Positions 9,289 through 20,822 of a DNA stretch of 64,000 nt are shown piece by piece. The position numbers were made by a program, and so were the translations under genes. Every line of letters starts with the position of its first letter. The stretch's first letter is position 1. The notes beneath the pieces are model-generated. The model did no database searches. It saw only the letters and a list, made by a program, of their open reading frames with translations, and was not told the DNA's origin. Origin of the DNA: Dichotomocladium elegans (taxonomy: Eukaryota > Mucoromycota > Mucoromycetes > Mucorales > Lichtheimiaceae); the NCBI GenBank assembly GCA_025716815.1, contig JAIXMN010000012.1, forward strand, positions 372,001 through 436,000, written 5' to 3'.

Positions 9289-12200
9289 ATGGCAACAACA
9301 GCCGAACCACCAAAGGTAGAATTCCACGATTAGTCAGTACTCGCCCATTTTGCGGCATGTTAACACTCAGCATTCCTTTGTCGTTTTAAGACAGCCAAGC
9401 GCGACGCTCTTCGCGCACTTGAATCCCCAGCGCGTGAGTTTTGGGCATCCACCAAAGCCTTCGAAGTCAACGCACCTACCGTTCAAGAGCATGCCAGCGC
9501 TTCTGATTTGCACACTGCTTACCCCAAGTTCATGGCCTGCATGGCTTATCCTTACATGAACGGCCGTCTCCATCTCGGACACGCTTTTACCTTCTCCAAG
9601 GTTGAGTTTGCTGTAGGCTACCAGCGCATGAAGGGCAAGCGTGCTTTGCTTCCTCAGGGTTTCCATTGCACGGGTATGCCCATCAAGGTAAGACGCTGAT
9701 GAATGTGCAATGAATGTTTGTCGCTGAACTAATGTCGTACATACATACGCAGGCATGCGCTGACAAGCTTGCAGTTGAAATGACCAAATTTGGCAAATAC
9801 TTTGAAAAATATGACGAAGCTGCTCTTGCCGAAGAATTGAATGAGAAGGCGCAGGTGAACAAGAACGTGAAGAGCAAGGTGTCTGCCAAGACTGGCAACG
9901 TCACCTACCAATTCCAGATCATGGAACAGCTCGGTATCCAAAAGGAGGAGATCCACAAGTTTGCTGACCCGTACTACTGGACCAAGTACTTCCCTCCTGT
10001 CACCAAGAATGACCTCAGCGCTTTTGGCGCCAAGGTCGACTGGCGCCGATCCTTCATTACCACTGATGCCAATCCTTACTATGACTCCTTTGTCGCTTGG
10101 CAGATGCGCAAGTTGAAGACGCTCAACAAGGTCAAATTCGGCAAGCGTTACACCATCTACTCCATCAAGGATCAGCAGCCGTGCATGGACCATGATCGTC
10201 AGTCGGGCGAGGCTCTTGGCCCCCAAGAATACACAGGCTTGAAGATGACCGTGGTCGAGTGGTCCGACAAAGCTAAGGATGCCTTGGCTAAAGTCGATGC
10301 CCTCAAAGGCATGAAGGTCCATCTCGTCGCTGCTACCTTGAGACCCGAGACCATGTACGGTCAAACCAACTGCTTTGTTGGCACAGACATCAACTACGGT
10401 ATCTTCAAGGTCAACAACAACGAAGCCTTCGTCTGCACAGAACGTGCCGCTCGCAATATGGCATATCAGCAGATCTTCGCTGAAGAAGGCAAGGTTATCA
10501 AGCTCGCCGACATCAAGGGTGACTTGATTGTTGGTACCAAGATCCACGCTCCTCTTAGCACCTATGAATACGTCTATGTTTTGCCGATGGATAACGTCCT
10601 GCCAACGAAGGTAAGATGGTGAACTCTTTATGGCTGGTCTACAAAACTCAAAGTGGGACGTGTGCGATGGGCTGCATGATAGGGTACAGGTGTTGTTACC
10701 TCAGTGCCTTCAGATTCTCCCGACGATTATGCGACATTCCAAGATCTCAAGAAGAAGCCCGAGTACTATAAGATAAAGGCTGAGTGGGTCGACAAATTCG
10801 AAGTGGTTCCTGTCATTGAAACCCCCACTTACGGCAACCTTACTGCCCCTACTCTCTGCAAGCTGAAGAAAATCAACTCGCAAAAGGATCGCGTCCAGCT
10901 TGCAGAAGCTAAGGAGCTGGCTTACAAGGAAGGCTTCTATCAGGGTGTCATGTGCATTGGTAAATGCAAGGGCATGAAGGTCCAGGAAGCCAAACCTCTT
11001 ATCAAAAACGAGTTGGTGGAGTCCGGTGATGGCTTTGTCTATAACGAACCCGAAGGTCTTGTCATGTCTCGCTCCGGTGACGAGTGCATTGTGGCTCTAA
11101 TGGACCAATGGTACTTGGATTACGGAGAGGAGCAGTGGAAGGCTGTGACAGAGAAGTGTCTCGAGCAAATGAATACCTATACGAATGAGACGCGCCATCA
11201 GTTCCAGAAGACGCTCGATTGGCTCAACCAATGGGCCTGTGCTCGTAGCTTTGGTCTTGGTACCAAGCTTCCCTGGGATACACAATTCCTTGTTGAGTCA
11301 TTGTCGGATTCGACGATCTACATGGCCTACTACACTATCGCTCATCTGCTTCATGAGGGCTCTTTCGACGGCTCTACACGCGGCCGCGCCAATGTCAACC
11401 CTGAGCAAATGACGGATGCTGTCTGGGACTATGTCTTCGGTCTTGGCCCTCTTCCCAAGGACACCGATATTCCCAAGGCAACGCTGGACATGATGAACCG
11501 CGAGTTTGAGTACTTTTATCCGTTGGACGTCCGTGTGTCTGGCAAGGACTTGATTCCCAACCACTTGACCTTCTTCCTGTATAACCATACCGCAATCTTC
11601 CCCGAACGCAACTGGCCTCAAGCTGTGCGCTCCAATGGTCACTTGATGCTTGATTCCAAGAAGATGTCCAAGTCCACCGGCAACTTCATGACCATGTCCG
11701 ATGCTGTGGCCAAATATGGCGCAGACGCCACTCGCTTCGCTCTTGCCGATGCTGGTGACACTGGCGAGGATGCCAATTTTGAGGACGCGACTGCCAATGC
11801 TGCCATTCTCCGTCTCTATACGCTGCTGGAATGGTGCGAAGAGCAAGTCGCCAAGCTAGGCAACCTCCGAACTGGCGAGCACAATTTCTATGACAAGGTG
11901 TTTGAGAATGAAATCAACAAGCTGATCACCCAGGCGGACAACGCCTATGAAGCTACCTACTACCGTGATGCGCTCAAGTACGGTGTCTTTGAGCTCCAGG
12001 CAGCTCGTGATGCCTATCAGCAGGCCTGCTTGGAAACTGGCATGCACAAGGATGTTCTTCTTCGATACATCCAGGTCCAGACTTTATGCCTTGCCCCGAT
12101 CTGCCCTCACTGGTCCGAACATGTCTGGAAGAACATTTTGAAGAAGGTAAAACGAGAAAAGAAGAGATGCCGTTAGTTTTTTTGCTCACATTTTAATGAC

Positions 12201-12853
12201 TGTTTATATAGGACGGTAGCGTCACCAACCAGCCGTTCCCTAAGGCTGACCAGCCTGTGGATGAGACCATTCTTGCGGCGGCCGAATATATTCGCCACAC
12301 GGTCAAGTCAGTGCGTGATGCCGAGATTGGCCTGCAGAAGAAGAAAAAGAAGGGAAAGAACGTCGAGACGGACTATAACCCTAACGCGGCCAAGTCACTT
12401 AAGGTGTATGTCGCCAGCAAGTTCCCCGAGTGGCAAGAAGATGTGTTGGCTATTGCCAAGGCGAACTATGATGCGGCTACAGGCAAATTTGACGATGTTA
12501 AAATCCGTCAGGAACTTGGTGCCAAGGGTATGCTCAAGAACAAGAAGGTCATGCCCTTCTTCCAGGCTCAAAAGGTATATAACGTGAAAATTAAGCCCAT
12601 AGGCTTTGATTATACTGACATTTGCTGAACACATTAGCGACAAATCGAGAATGAAGGACCGTCTGCGTTCAATCGTCAGTTGAAGTTTGATGAGGTCAAG
12701 ACCCTCAACATTGCCATTAAGGAGATGCAACGCGCCCTTGGCTTCAATGCCATTACAATTCTGAAGGCGGATGAGTGCAAGGAAGAAGAGGACGTCAAGG
12801 CCTCTGAAATTGCTGTTCCTGGTGTTCCCTCCTTCTCCTTCAAGAACGAGTAA
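9289..12853 (+). CDS. Cytosolic leucyl-tRNA synthetase
   Basis: Class I aminoacyl-tRNA synthetase that charges tRNA-Leu in the cytosol. Six exons give a clean 1074-residue protein, the usual size for eukaryotic cytosolic LeuRS: 9289-9315, 9391-9687, 9753-10610, 10683-12146, 12212-12574 and 12638-12853. The HIGH-type motif is PYMNGRLHLGH in exon 2. The KMSKS motif is intact in LDSKKMSKSTGNFMT near 11650. The editing domain with TLRPETMYGQTN is near 10330, and the C-terminal extension typical of the cytosolic enzyme ends with VPSFSFKNE. The first exon encodes only nine residues; I chose that ATG because it is the only one that keeps the frame through the first splice. A damaged duplicate of the 3' end lies at 29116-29870. 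Confidence 0.97.
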
Positions 12854-13600
12854 ATAATGTAAAAAGATGTATAGATAAATTATTGCACAAACTTTTTCTT
12901 TGAGATAATCGATTTCTTCCCACGAGGCACCGAGGGTGCGGGAGTCTGTCAGTCATTGGGACAAGGGAAATGGTACAGCGTATTTTTTAACAGATGAAAT
13001 CGTCGTACGTTTGCTTCTTGAAAGCAACAAGAACGATAAAGGAAAATTGCACGCGGCATTTCAGTCATCGAAGTTGCAAAGCCAGAATGTATGTCAGATC
13101 AATGCACCTCTGGAGGTCGCTGCCAAGCATCCCGGAGGTCACAAAGTGATACTGTACATATCATAAGTCACCAGTACACGTGATTTACATTAGAGTATTC
13201 CTATTATTCAGACCAGTTCAACTTGTAGATGAGTAGCTGACAGCAATGCTTTTGACGAGTCAGATGGACCAAAGCCTTTGCCTGTTGGGTAGAAGAAAAA
13301 GATATGGTGGGAGCATCAATTTTTCTTTACGTGGCTCTGTAGCAGTACATATATTGCCCCCCATCAACCAAGGTATATTACACCCTCGGAACCCTCGGGG
13401 TGTACATGAGGAGCAGGTAGAAGGAATAATATTTTCGATTCATTAGCTCTAATATCTCTGAGACATTGTCCATCAATGCTGGCATTCTTATTCATTCTTA
13501 TGGGTTGGGATACTGCCCCCACTTTTTTCGCCAAACGCGTTATCTGCAAACAGCTACCTAGAGTTCACAGCCTTGCAATCATTGGGCATTAGCATGGTAA
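12854..13600. other. 3' flank of LeuRS, partly duplicated at 29.5-29.9 kb
   Basis: No gene seen. The segment up to about 13193 is present again, diverged, at about 29540-29870, so the duplication covered the 3' UTR and its flank. From 13194 to 13600 I see nothing recognisable. Confidence 0.6.
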
Positions 13601-14215
13601 TTTGAGAAAAAGGTTTTTTGGGCAATGCGAACTTAAGTGTGGGAGCTCCACTTGGCTTGAAAGGCGAGTACACGGTTGAGAGATCAGATGGTTGCTGGAA
13701 CAGGTTTGGGTGCTGAGAGGGGAACAGCCACTGCGAGGATTTAGCTTAGCTTACAATGAAGTTGAACTGACAAGCTATCCTTGGTGACGATGCTCCACGC
13801 AAGTGGGTCATCCGCAGGCCCTTGACAATACGCGCCCACGGGAAGCAGTCGGAATGCGCTAACATCCACCAAACGTCACTGACCCCCGTGAACTTGCTCA
13901 AATGGAGAGCGTTGGCAGAGGGGCTCGTTTGATTGATGGTGCAAGTACTCATAGAGCACCATGGCCTTCCATATGACAAAAGGAGATCCAGTGAACGATT
14001 GTTCCCGGCGACAGATGACATCTTGGACGGGTGCTGGAGCTTCACGAAGGGATGCTCGATCTCAGAGAACTCGTCTTCATCTTCTTCTTCGATATCGTCC
14101 ACCCACAGGTTTTCATCGCGCTCCTCATCTGGACGCGGGGCATAGTCGTCGGTGGAAACGGATGGTTGTTCAAAGATGCCATACTGACGTGTCAAAGTGT
14201 TGAGGAGGCCAGCGC
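13601..14215 (-). repeat. Duplicated unknown gene fragment, copy 2 (inverted)
   Basis: Reverse-strand partner of 4075-4694. Its frame reads LLNTLTRQYGIFEQP and the same acidic stretch, but it is one codon pair shorter there (EEEDEDEF). It has a one-base deletion near 13818 that shifts the frame after FPWARIVKG. The second conserved segment (LFPSQHPNLFQQPSDLSTVY, then FKPSGAPTLKFALPKK) is better preserved here than in copy 1. That both segments stay readable in both copies suggests they were once coding. The inverted pair encloses the Fanzor element and the LeuRS gene. Confidence 0.7.
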
Positions 14216-16498
14216 AGTTATGCCGTCTCTCTCCGAATACTCTGCTTTAAAGAGTCAGAGCAATGTTTCAACTTAAAAGTAACCTGCTGTAATCTCCTTC
14301 AACCTGGTCGCAGGTATTACTAAAGACCTTTTAAAGTAGACGGAAAAACATCGGATCAAACGAGTTCCGAACTTTTTTCTTCAATGTGGGTATGCCCCGC
14401 AATGATACAATTTACAGCTATTTCTGTCTCGCGTTGGTAATATGAGCCGGATGTCCCAACATACGGTGGATATCACGTATTGCGGTAAATCTCTAAACTA
14501 GTGAGTGTTCTCTAAATCTGTGTATACATATGTGCATGCAAGGAACAGCAGTAATTCTTGAGATCGCCGACCGGTTAGACTTTCAAAGTTATCGGAGGAG
14601 GGTGACTTTACCTATTGTTTAGCTGCCTGTAATCGACATGCTACCTGAACCAAGCTCATTCGAAGTACTCCATCCTGAGGGGGCCACTTAATAAAAACAT
14701 TCTTGGAAACGTTAAAATAGCGCTGTGATGGATAATCGGCAACCTTGACCATAACCTAGGGATTATTTGGTAGGTATTACAATCGCTGATATGCATTGTG
14801 TGAAATCCGTATGTACGATCTACGGTTTCGAATGGTGCCGATAATTGAGCTTGATATGCATCCAACAGATTACATAAAAAGTAATTCTTCATTCATCCTG
14901 TCGATCCGGATCTGGCTTCCTGTTCCAGAGATAAACGAGCCAGACCGTACACAGATTTATCCGCTCCCGGTAACAAGATATCAGTCATCCTAAACAGCCC
15001 CATGATTTCAGCTGGAGAAGGTCATCAACGAAGATTGGAGCAAAAGTCAAATGATGTTGAAAGAAGATATCAAGCCAAATGAATTGCGGAGCCGAAACAT
15101 CTCTCAAAGTCGTCAGCTGTATAGACGTGTTCCACTGGTAAAAACTACCAACGTCCGTTGCGACAGGTTGCCGGAGCTTCCTTTCTACCCAGCATGCCAT
15201 CCAGTCGATCGTAGAAGCAGCAACGATACTCCTTCTACTGCTCGATCGTCTTCGTGCTTCATGCATAATCGTCCAAAGTCAAGACCAAAGCCAGCATTGC
15301 ATATGGTCTTTCGCACTATCTGGTATTGCTTAAGTATCTGGCACCAAGAGGTCACTACCCGGGTTGCGCCAGCATTCTTTCCAGCCTTCCATCTTCTTGC
15401 TTTGTCAATGAGGTCATGGAGCGTCGCCCAACCTGAGGAATGGTGGAACCAGGACTGCATCTACCAACGCTTTTGTTACTCCAAATGGCCAAGTCTTCTT
15501 GGTTTCCTTCGAGGTAGTCGAGGAGGAATGGATGGATGGATCAGTCTAGACTGTGGCGGTGCCAGAAGGAGCCCGCGGGACCCCACAAAAAATAAACATT
15601 GACATCATAAAAAAGAGGGGATGGATAAAATGTCTTGGCGCCATGCTGCTGAGAATTTTTTTTACCATCACATATAAAACTCGGCGCTCTTTCGTTTAAG
15701 AGACATTGCAGTGTTATCAGTAGATTTCATATCTCATATATCTTACGTGCTACTCATTGATGGGGCTGCTATGAAACGTTTGCTGCAACAATGAAGTTCA
15801 AAGGGAGAGCAATCATCCGCATTTATGGTGTATTGACATTTTCACATGCTTTCCGTTTGGGGGGAGCATGTGACCTGTAAACCATAGAAAGCTTTTTGTA
15901 CAACCTTGCTTCCGGAATGCACAGACCAGTATATTCATTTCTCAAACTCATCAGGATTCATCCCCCCACGAGGCGTGTGAATCCTTATATTTCTACACAA
16001 CACCATGTGTGCATTTTTTACCTTATTTAGCTGATCTGCAGTGCGCTGATCCCCCGCACGCAGCCACCGTGACAGCCAGTGTTATGGTGGTAATAGGCGA
16101 AAGTATGTCAAAACTCATCGGAAAAAGACGAGACGAGTACGAGGTGAATCGCAAACATCGATTTTATCGAAAATTTAATATCAAGCAATGAAAAGGAAGC
16201 GATGCACGACGATGGGGAAAGAATAAAAAAATGATATCATATATGTTGCTTACTTGGGGGAGAAAACGTTTTCTTACAGAAACTCTTTACACCCGTTAAT
16301 CGACGTGTGGGCCAAATACCACCCAGATAAGCAGACCGGCTATATCATCATCAAACCAGAGATGAGGCTGTTTGAAGGGTAAAAGATAAGGTGGATCCCC
16401 CATGAGTGGAGTAGGAAGTATATGATTTCGTTTTTTTGGTAAGACGCTTAATCCTGGAATCCCCCCCATCGATTTTCCTTGACCCCACCAAAAAAAAG
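14216..16498. other. Gene-poor spacer
   Basis: I cannot support a gene here. A TATA-like CATATAAAAC lies at about 15671, but no conserved product follows. Reverse-strand open frames at 14985-15460 contain GWATLHDLIDKARRWKAGK, faintly like DNA-binding domains of transposon proteins, but frameshifted and unproven. Short perfect hairpins occur near 15841-15870 (CACATGCT/AGCATGTG) and 15953-15983 (GGATTCA/TGAATCC); they may be transposon debris. Confidence 0.4.
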
Positions 16499-16507
16499 TA
16501 TATAAAT
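16499..16507 (+). promoter_or_regulatory. TATA box of the PEPM-repeat gene
   Basis: TATATAAATA lies about 50 bases before the ATG at 16551, after a short A run. The spacing is as expected for a fungal core promoter, which supports the following frame being a real gene. Confidence 0.6.
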
Positions 16508-16550
16508 ACGAGCAGAATGTTAGTTTGGATTTCGTAACATTTATTACAAC

Positions 16551-17207
16551 ATGTTTTCTGCACCCGTCTTCTCGCGCTCTTCTGCCTCTCTTGCTCCTTC
16601 GCTTTTCGGTTCGTGGGCTGGCCCCGAACCAATGGAGATATGTCCGGAGTCTCCTCTTCTGTCGGCTTGGGCTGGTCCCGAGCCGATGGAGATATGTCCG
16701 GAGTCTCCTTTTTTCTCTGCTCGGGCTGGTCCCGAGCCAATGGACCTATGCCCTCCGTCGCCGGCGGCAACTCTTCTCTCTGCTCGGGCTGGTCCCGAGC
16801 CTATGGACCTATGCCCCCCGTCACCGTCGCCACTTCCTCTCTCTGCTCGGGCTAGTCCCGAGCCTATGGATATATGCCTTCCGTCGCCACCGCCTCAATC
16901 CTCTCCCTCTCTGCTGTCTTCTCCCCCCCTTCCGTTGTCCTCACCTCTTCTCCCGCCGTTGTCTCCTCTCATTTTGCCTCCTTCCATTCCTTTGTCTTCA
17001 CCTTCCTCTCCTTCCTCAACTCCTCCCCTTCCTTCATCATCTCCATTCATTGAGCCATTGTCCCCGTCCCTTCTGCACCTTGATACTCCTTCCTCTCCCT
17101 CTGCTCTCTCTTCCTATCCTTCCTCTCTTACTTCTCTCTCGTCCTCTTCTCCCTCTCCGTCCCCGCCCTACATGCCTGCCTCTCCCGTCCGCGACGATGA
17201 CATGTAG
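16551..17207 (+). CDS. Low-complexity Pro/Ser-rich protein with PEPM(E/D)xC repeats
   Basis: A 218-residue frame with a good core promoter. Residues about 20-110 hold five repeats of 18-21 residues built on AGPEPM(E/D)(I/L)CP(P/E)SP, each preceded by SA(W/R). The rest is almost only Ser, Pro and Leu and ends VRDDDM. There is no signal peptide or known domain. The DNA is strongly pyrimidine-biased on this strand, so chance openness of the frame is possible. However, the repeats differ mostly in ways that keep the PEPM..C core, and repeat units are exactly 63 bases apart in the last three. Each DNA unit also contains a perfect or near-perfect hairpin. Two intron-like modules follow in what would be the 3' UTR. 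Function unknown. Confidence 0.5.
   Translation: MFSAPVFSRSSASLAPSLFGSWAGPEPMEICPESPLLSAWAGPEPMEICPESPFFSARAGPEPMDLCPPSPAATLLSARAGPEPMDLCPPSPSPLPLSARASPEPMDICLPSPPPQSSPSLLSSPPLPLSSPLLPPLSPLILPPSIPLSSPSSPSSTPPLPSSSPFIEPLSPSLLHLDTPSSPSALSSYPSSLTSLSSSSPSPSPPYMPASPVRDDDM
16607..16863 (+). repeat. Hairpin-bearing tandem repeats inside the PEPM gene
   Basis: Each coding repeat holds an inverted repeat. GCTCGGG-loop-CCCGAGC is perfect at 16719-16737, 16782-16800 and 16845-16863 (five-base loops). A wobble version is at 16664-16684. An earlier version, GGTTCG with CGAACC around one extra base, is at about 16608-16630. The oldest unit uses different bases on both sides of the stem, so pairing is kept although the sequence changed. 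Confidence 0.75.
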
Positions 17208-17237
17208 GGCGGTATGCCATCCTTCCGCTCCTTATTG

Positions 17238-17454
17238 GTATGTGTTAACGTCTTTCTTGTGATACACGTTATTATGAATTCTAAAAGCTTATCTTTGACT
17301 CCACTGCTTCTGTAGCTTCCGCTCATGCCGTCTTCCTCTTCTTCCGCTTCCTTCTCCTCTTTCGTTCCTTTCCGCTCCTTGGTATGTATTAACCGCTGGG
17401 CATGTAGTATATACTATGAACATCAAAGTTAATCGTTGTCCACCTCTTCTGTAG
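17238..17454 (+). other. Two repeated exon-intron modules downstream of the PEPM gene
   Basis: Two intron-like segments, 17238-17315 and 17392-17454, start with almost the same sequence (GTATGTGTTAAC and GTATGTATTAAC) and both end TCTGTAG. Both are preceded by TTCCGCTCCTT and followed by TTCCGCT-type sequence. They look like copies of one exon-intron unit. They lie after the stop of the PEPM frame, so they may be 3'-UTR introns of that gene or part of an unrecognised transcript. Confidence 0.45.
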
Positions 17455-17515
17455 TTCCGCTTCCTCTTTTCCGCTTCCTCTTTTCCGCTTCCTCTTTTCC
17501 GCTTCCTCTTTTCCG
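17455..17515. repeat. 14-bp tandem repeat
   Basis: Four perfect head-to-tail copies of TTCCGCTTCCTCTT (17455-17510), followed by a degenerate fifth. It starts exactly at the acceptor of the second intron-like module, so repeat growth happened inside the putative exon. Confidence 0.9.
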
Positions 17516-17649
17516 CCTCCTCCGCTCTGTGGTGGCTTCCCGAGTCAGGGGCTGTCGTAAGTCAAATCGAGAAACCAAATACATAGCCATGTTACTAATT
17601 AGCGCACATCGACCTGTGTAGTCCAGCAGTCTCTGAGGGGACCATTGGT

Positions 17650-18452
17650 GTCTTTCCATGGTCCCTTGGGCGGCGGGTGAACCCTGATGGAAGTCATCCA
17701 TGGCTGGAGAGGATGATCTTTCCTGCATCTCTCAGTGGTCTCCGAGGTGCTGTCGAATCGCCTACCCGATGATGCCCCTGTGGGATGACGGAGAAGCCAC
17801 GCCGTAGCAAATCCTTCGTGAAGGAAACACCGCTGGAAAGTGGGTATTGGCATCCACGAGAGCATGCAATACTATATACCCGTTAGCACACCGAATGCAG
17901 ATGATGCACATACTGTCATTACACGCATGCTGAGCAAGAAAGATTGTTCGAGGGCAGACACATCAGCGCACCAGTACTGGAGACCATGGCAACCCGCTCC
18001 ACATGTGGACGGGCTGTCTTGGTCTCCTCTATGAGAAGTATACAAAGGTATGTTGAGCTTTATATTCCATTGTTTCGCATGATATGGCTTTACTAACTAC
18101 GCTTTAGTATGGAATAGCACCCAGAGGCCGACTGGAGCGTTGATGTTTCTATACCTCGAATCCTCTTTCTTGCGAAGCATGTTGTATACTGACGGTATGT
18201 ACAGCATCTGCGCTCAGTGTATTAACGGATATATAGCATTGCATGTCCTTGTGGATGTCAGTATCCGCTTTCGGGCGGGGTCTCCTTCACGAGGGTTTTG
18301 TTGCGGTGTGACTTTTCTGTTGTTCTGCAGGGTCATCATTGGTGTAGGTGGTTCGGCGGCGCCTGGGAAGCCACAGAGGGATGCAGGGAAGATTATCCTC
18401 TCCTGCTGTGGGTGACTCTCTTGACGGGGGATCCCAATGCCCCTCGGGAATG
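17650..18452. repeat. Large imperfect palindrome: two inverted copies of one intron-containing sequence
   Basis: The reverse strand of 17650-17985 is homologous to the forward strand of 18122-18452, roughly 70-75% by eye, with a spacer of about 135 bases. Both arms carry the same 42-base intron at the same place: 17872-17913 on the minus strand and 18195-18236 on the plus strand, each GTATGT...TAACGG.TATATAG. Arm 1 reads on after the intron as an open frame ending at 17599 (SWMPIPTFQRCFLHEGFATA); arm 2 has an early stop (LLHEGFVAV then TGA). The arms are therefore diverged inverted gene copies, at least one of them broken. I do not recognise the product. A transcript through both arms could fold into a long double-stranded RNA. 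Confidence 0.7.
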
Positions 18453-20822
18453 TGATCATAACGTGCTTTGTGCACAGCATTTCCGTGCACTTGCACTCTT
18501 TCGGCGAAGGCAGCGAGTTTATATTCTCGCATATGGAGCGGTTTCCTCGTTACTACGCTTACAGACCTTACGCGCTTTTCTCGGGAGATCTCTGATCGAG
18601 ACAAAATCGTTATGGGGATAAGTCGCTACGGTGGTCTAATTTAACCGGAACTATTGGCATTATAACAGCGGGTGGCCAGCGTACTTTTATTTGAACCGAA
18701 ACTACTTTGGAGACGCAACAAACGAGGATGTCTGCTACGTCAATATCCTTGTCCACAAGAAGACTTTTGGCGGAATGATTCATCTACTCAGCTGCGTCTG
18801 AGCATAACACGAAGGCGACAACTACCATTTGCCATGTCAAATCAAGGAGCATCTTATGATAAAGTCCATCAAGTAAACCTGGACATCCCTCTCATCCTCA
18901 GAGGGAAACAACACACTACCATATCTATCATTACAAAAAAGGTGTATACAATAGTCAAGAAGCACAAAAAGATCGCGAAAAACAACAGACACACAATGAT
19001 CACAAGAACAGTTCCCGTCGGTCTTCGTCGAATACAATCAGCAGAGCTCATTTCAAGAACATCCAAGAACATGTTTGACATGGATCCTATTCACGCGCAT
19101 CAAATCACAAACCGGTTGTGATAAGATTCTATCTGATGAGCCGCCTTTACTTGTCAATCTGTAAAGACCACCTAACGGGCTACTCTTTACAACTCACAGA
19201 TCACTTTACAACAAGTGAAAGGCTTACGACGCCTCCCATATGCCGAACTAAATTATCAGGTATGTTTTGTGCGAAAATATTCATCATCAATTATCTCATA
19301 TGCTAACTATTTCGTTTGTCTGGTGCAGAAGACGTTAGAACTACTACTCTGGACGCACGGCGGCAGCCTACATTGAGAGGACAGAAACAAGATCTCCAGA
19401 TGCTTGCGAATATTCCCCAATTATACCGTATTACTTATGTATTATAGACGACATATGTAAATAATAGATGTTGTAAAAAAAATAAAGTAAATCACATATA
19501 CAGTTTTATGCACAAATAACAGATTGAATGCTTATTGATGGCGAAGCACACCCCATCTCTGTTACTACCGGTACCCGACAATATGGCGGGCACTCGTACG
19601 TTCTTAATTGTTCCCCCATGCCGCGTACGACTTGGCAATGCGGGGATAAGGCGTAAGGATCATAATCAGCATCTCCTTCCTGACGTGGTGACTTGCGCAA
19701 TCCTCAGCGACCGTTGTGTTGAAGTGTAGTAGATATCCCGGCTATGTGTTTTATTAGCGTCTTTAAATGAGTGAGACCATTGCGTTACGCGCCATACACA
19801 ATATTAGGTCTATGCTACGTCTAGGACTCTCTCCAACAGAATACGAGAATTATGTAGAACGTTCAGAATGATATCCAGATGATCATCCTACAAAGCACAA
19901 GGCAGATGGCCGATGGCAGATTGCTGACCGTATGATCGGCGCGCTGGACGCGGTTTTTGCCCTCAACGTTACTATATGGGCGGTGTACATAAAAATCCAA
20001 TCGATCTTGGCGCTCTCAATGATTGGTAACATAAGCAACCACTGCCGTTCCCGACCCAAACCAAGTATATTGTTTAATCCCAAGACGGGCTACAAACGGG
20101 TGCTGAAGCAATCCCATTCCGCGCTCCAGAAGCCTAGAAAACAAACAGAAGGATTACCATTTAAGAAGCATTAAGCATGTGGCCACATTCTTATGGTGCA
20201 TTTCATTTATAATAGCCACAAAAAATCAAAATGTTTAATGCTGATAAAAAATTATTGAGGCAGTAATGCATAATTCTCTAATCTAATAACATTGTTCTCC
20301 TTGAGTTATATATTAAATCTATTGGACCAGAATTGTAGTATTGCTCTTTGTTAAAAAGTTATGGAGGTTCAAAAATGCTTGGAAGAGTGGGTTTTCAAGA
20401 AAATTGAAACGCACGACGGAGTTTGTACCTCTACAGCGGAGATGAAATTGCCTTGCCTGGGCTCTGTATAAGTCAAGGGCAAACCGGTTATATGCTTTTC
20501 CATGATGCCCGGAACATACATTACCCGTAAAATGCTTGGTCTACATATATCAGTTTCTTAACAGCAGTTTCCATAATATTTTAATGATACAACACGGTAA
20601 AGGCACTCTTCAAGAACCAATGGATATATCTAAAAATATGGACAAAAGGAATAGAAACTGCCTGAGGAGATAGTAAGCTTATGCGGCTGACTGAAATAAT
20701 ATGTGGAGATTTTGTCACGGCCGTGAAAAAAATCTTCGTAATTCCTTATCACTATCATATCATGGCACCGTGATCCAACGTCAAAGCTTTTAAAGCAGAG
20801 ACGACGAAGTGAAACAGGGCAT
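18453..20822. other. Accessory spacer with unassigned coding-like pieces
   Basis: Two short stretches look coding but cannot be assigned. At about 18656-18789 the plus strand reads YWHYNSGWPAYFYLNRNYFG and ends in TGA. At about 19199-19371 it reads TLQQVKGLRRLPYAELNYQ, crosses a plausible intron (19260-19328, GTATGT...GGTGCAG) and continues KTLELLLWTHGGSLH to a stop. Neither has a known domain. The remainder, 19480-20820, shows nothing recognisable. Confidence 0.3.

Noticed and set aside
9729..10547. 272-codon reverse-strand frame
   Set aside because: Antisense shadow of the LeuRS editing domain, no domain of its own.
15051..15602. 183-codon forward frame in the 14-16 kb spacer
   Set aside because: No domain, mixed composition, and the reverse strand is as open as the forward strand.
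16525..17262. 245-codon frame overlapping the PEPM-repeat gene
   Set aside because: Product of the same pyrimidine-rich repeats read in another frame; its ATG is further upstream and lacks the repeat conservation of the chosen frame.
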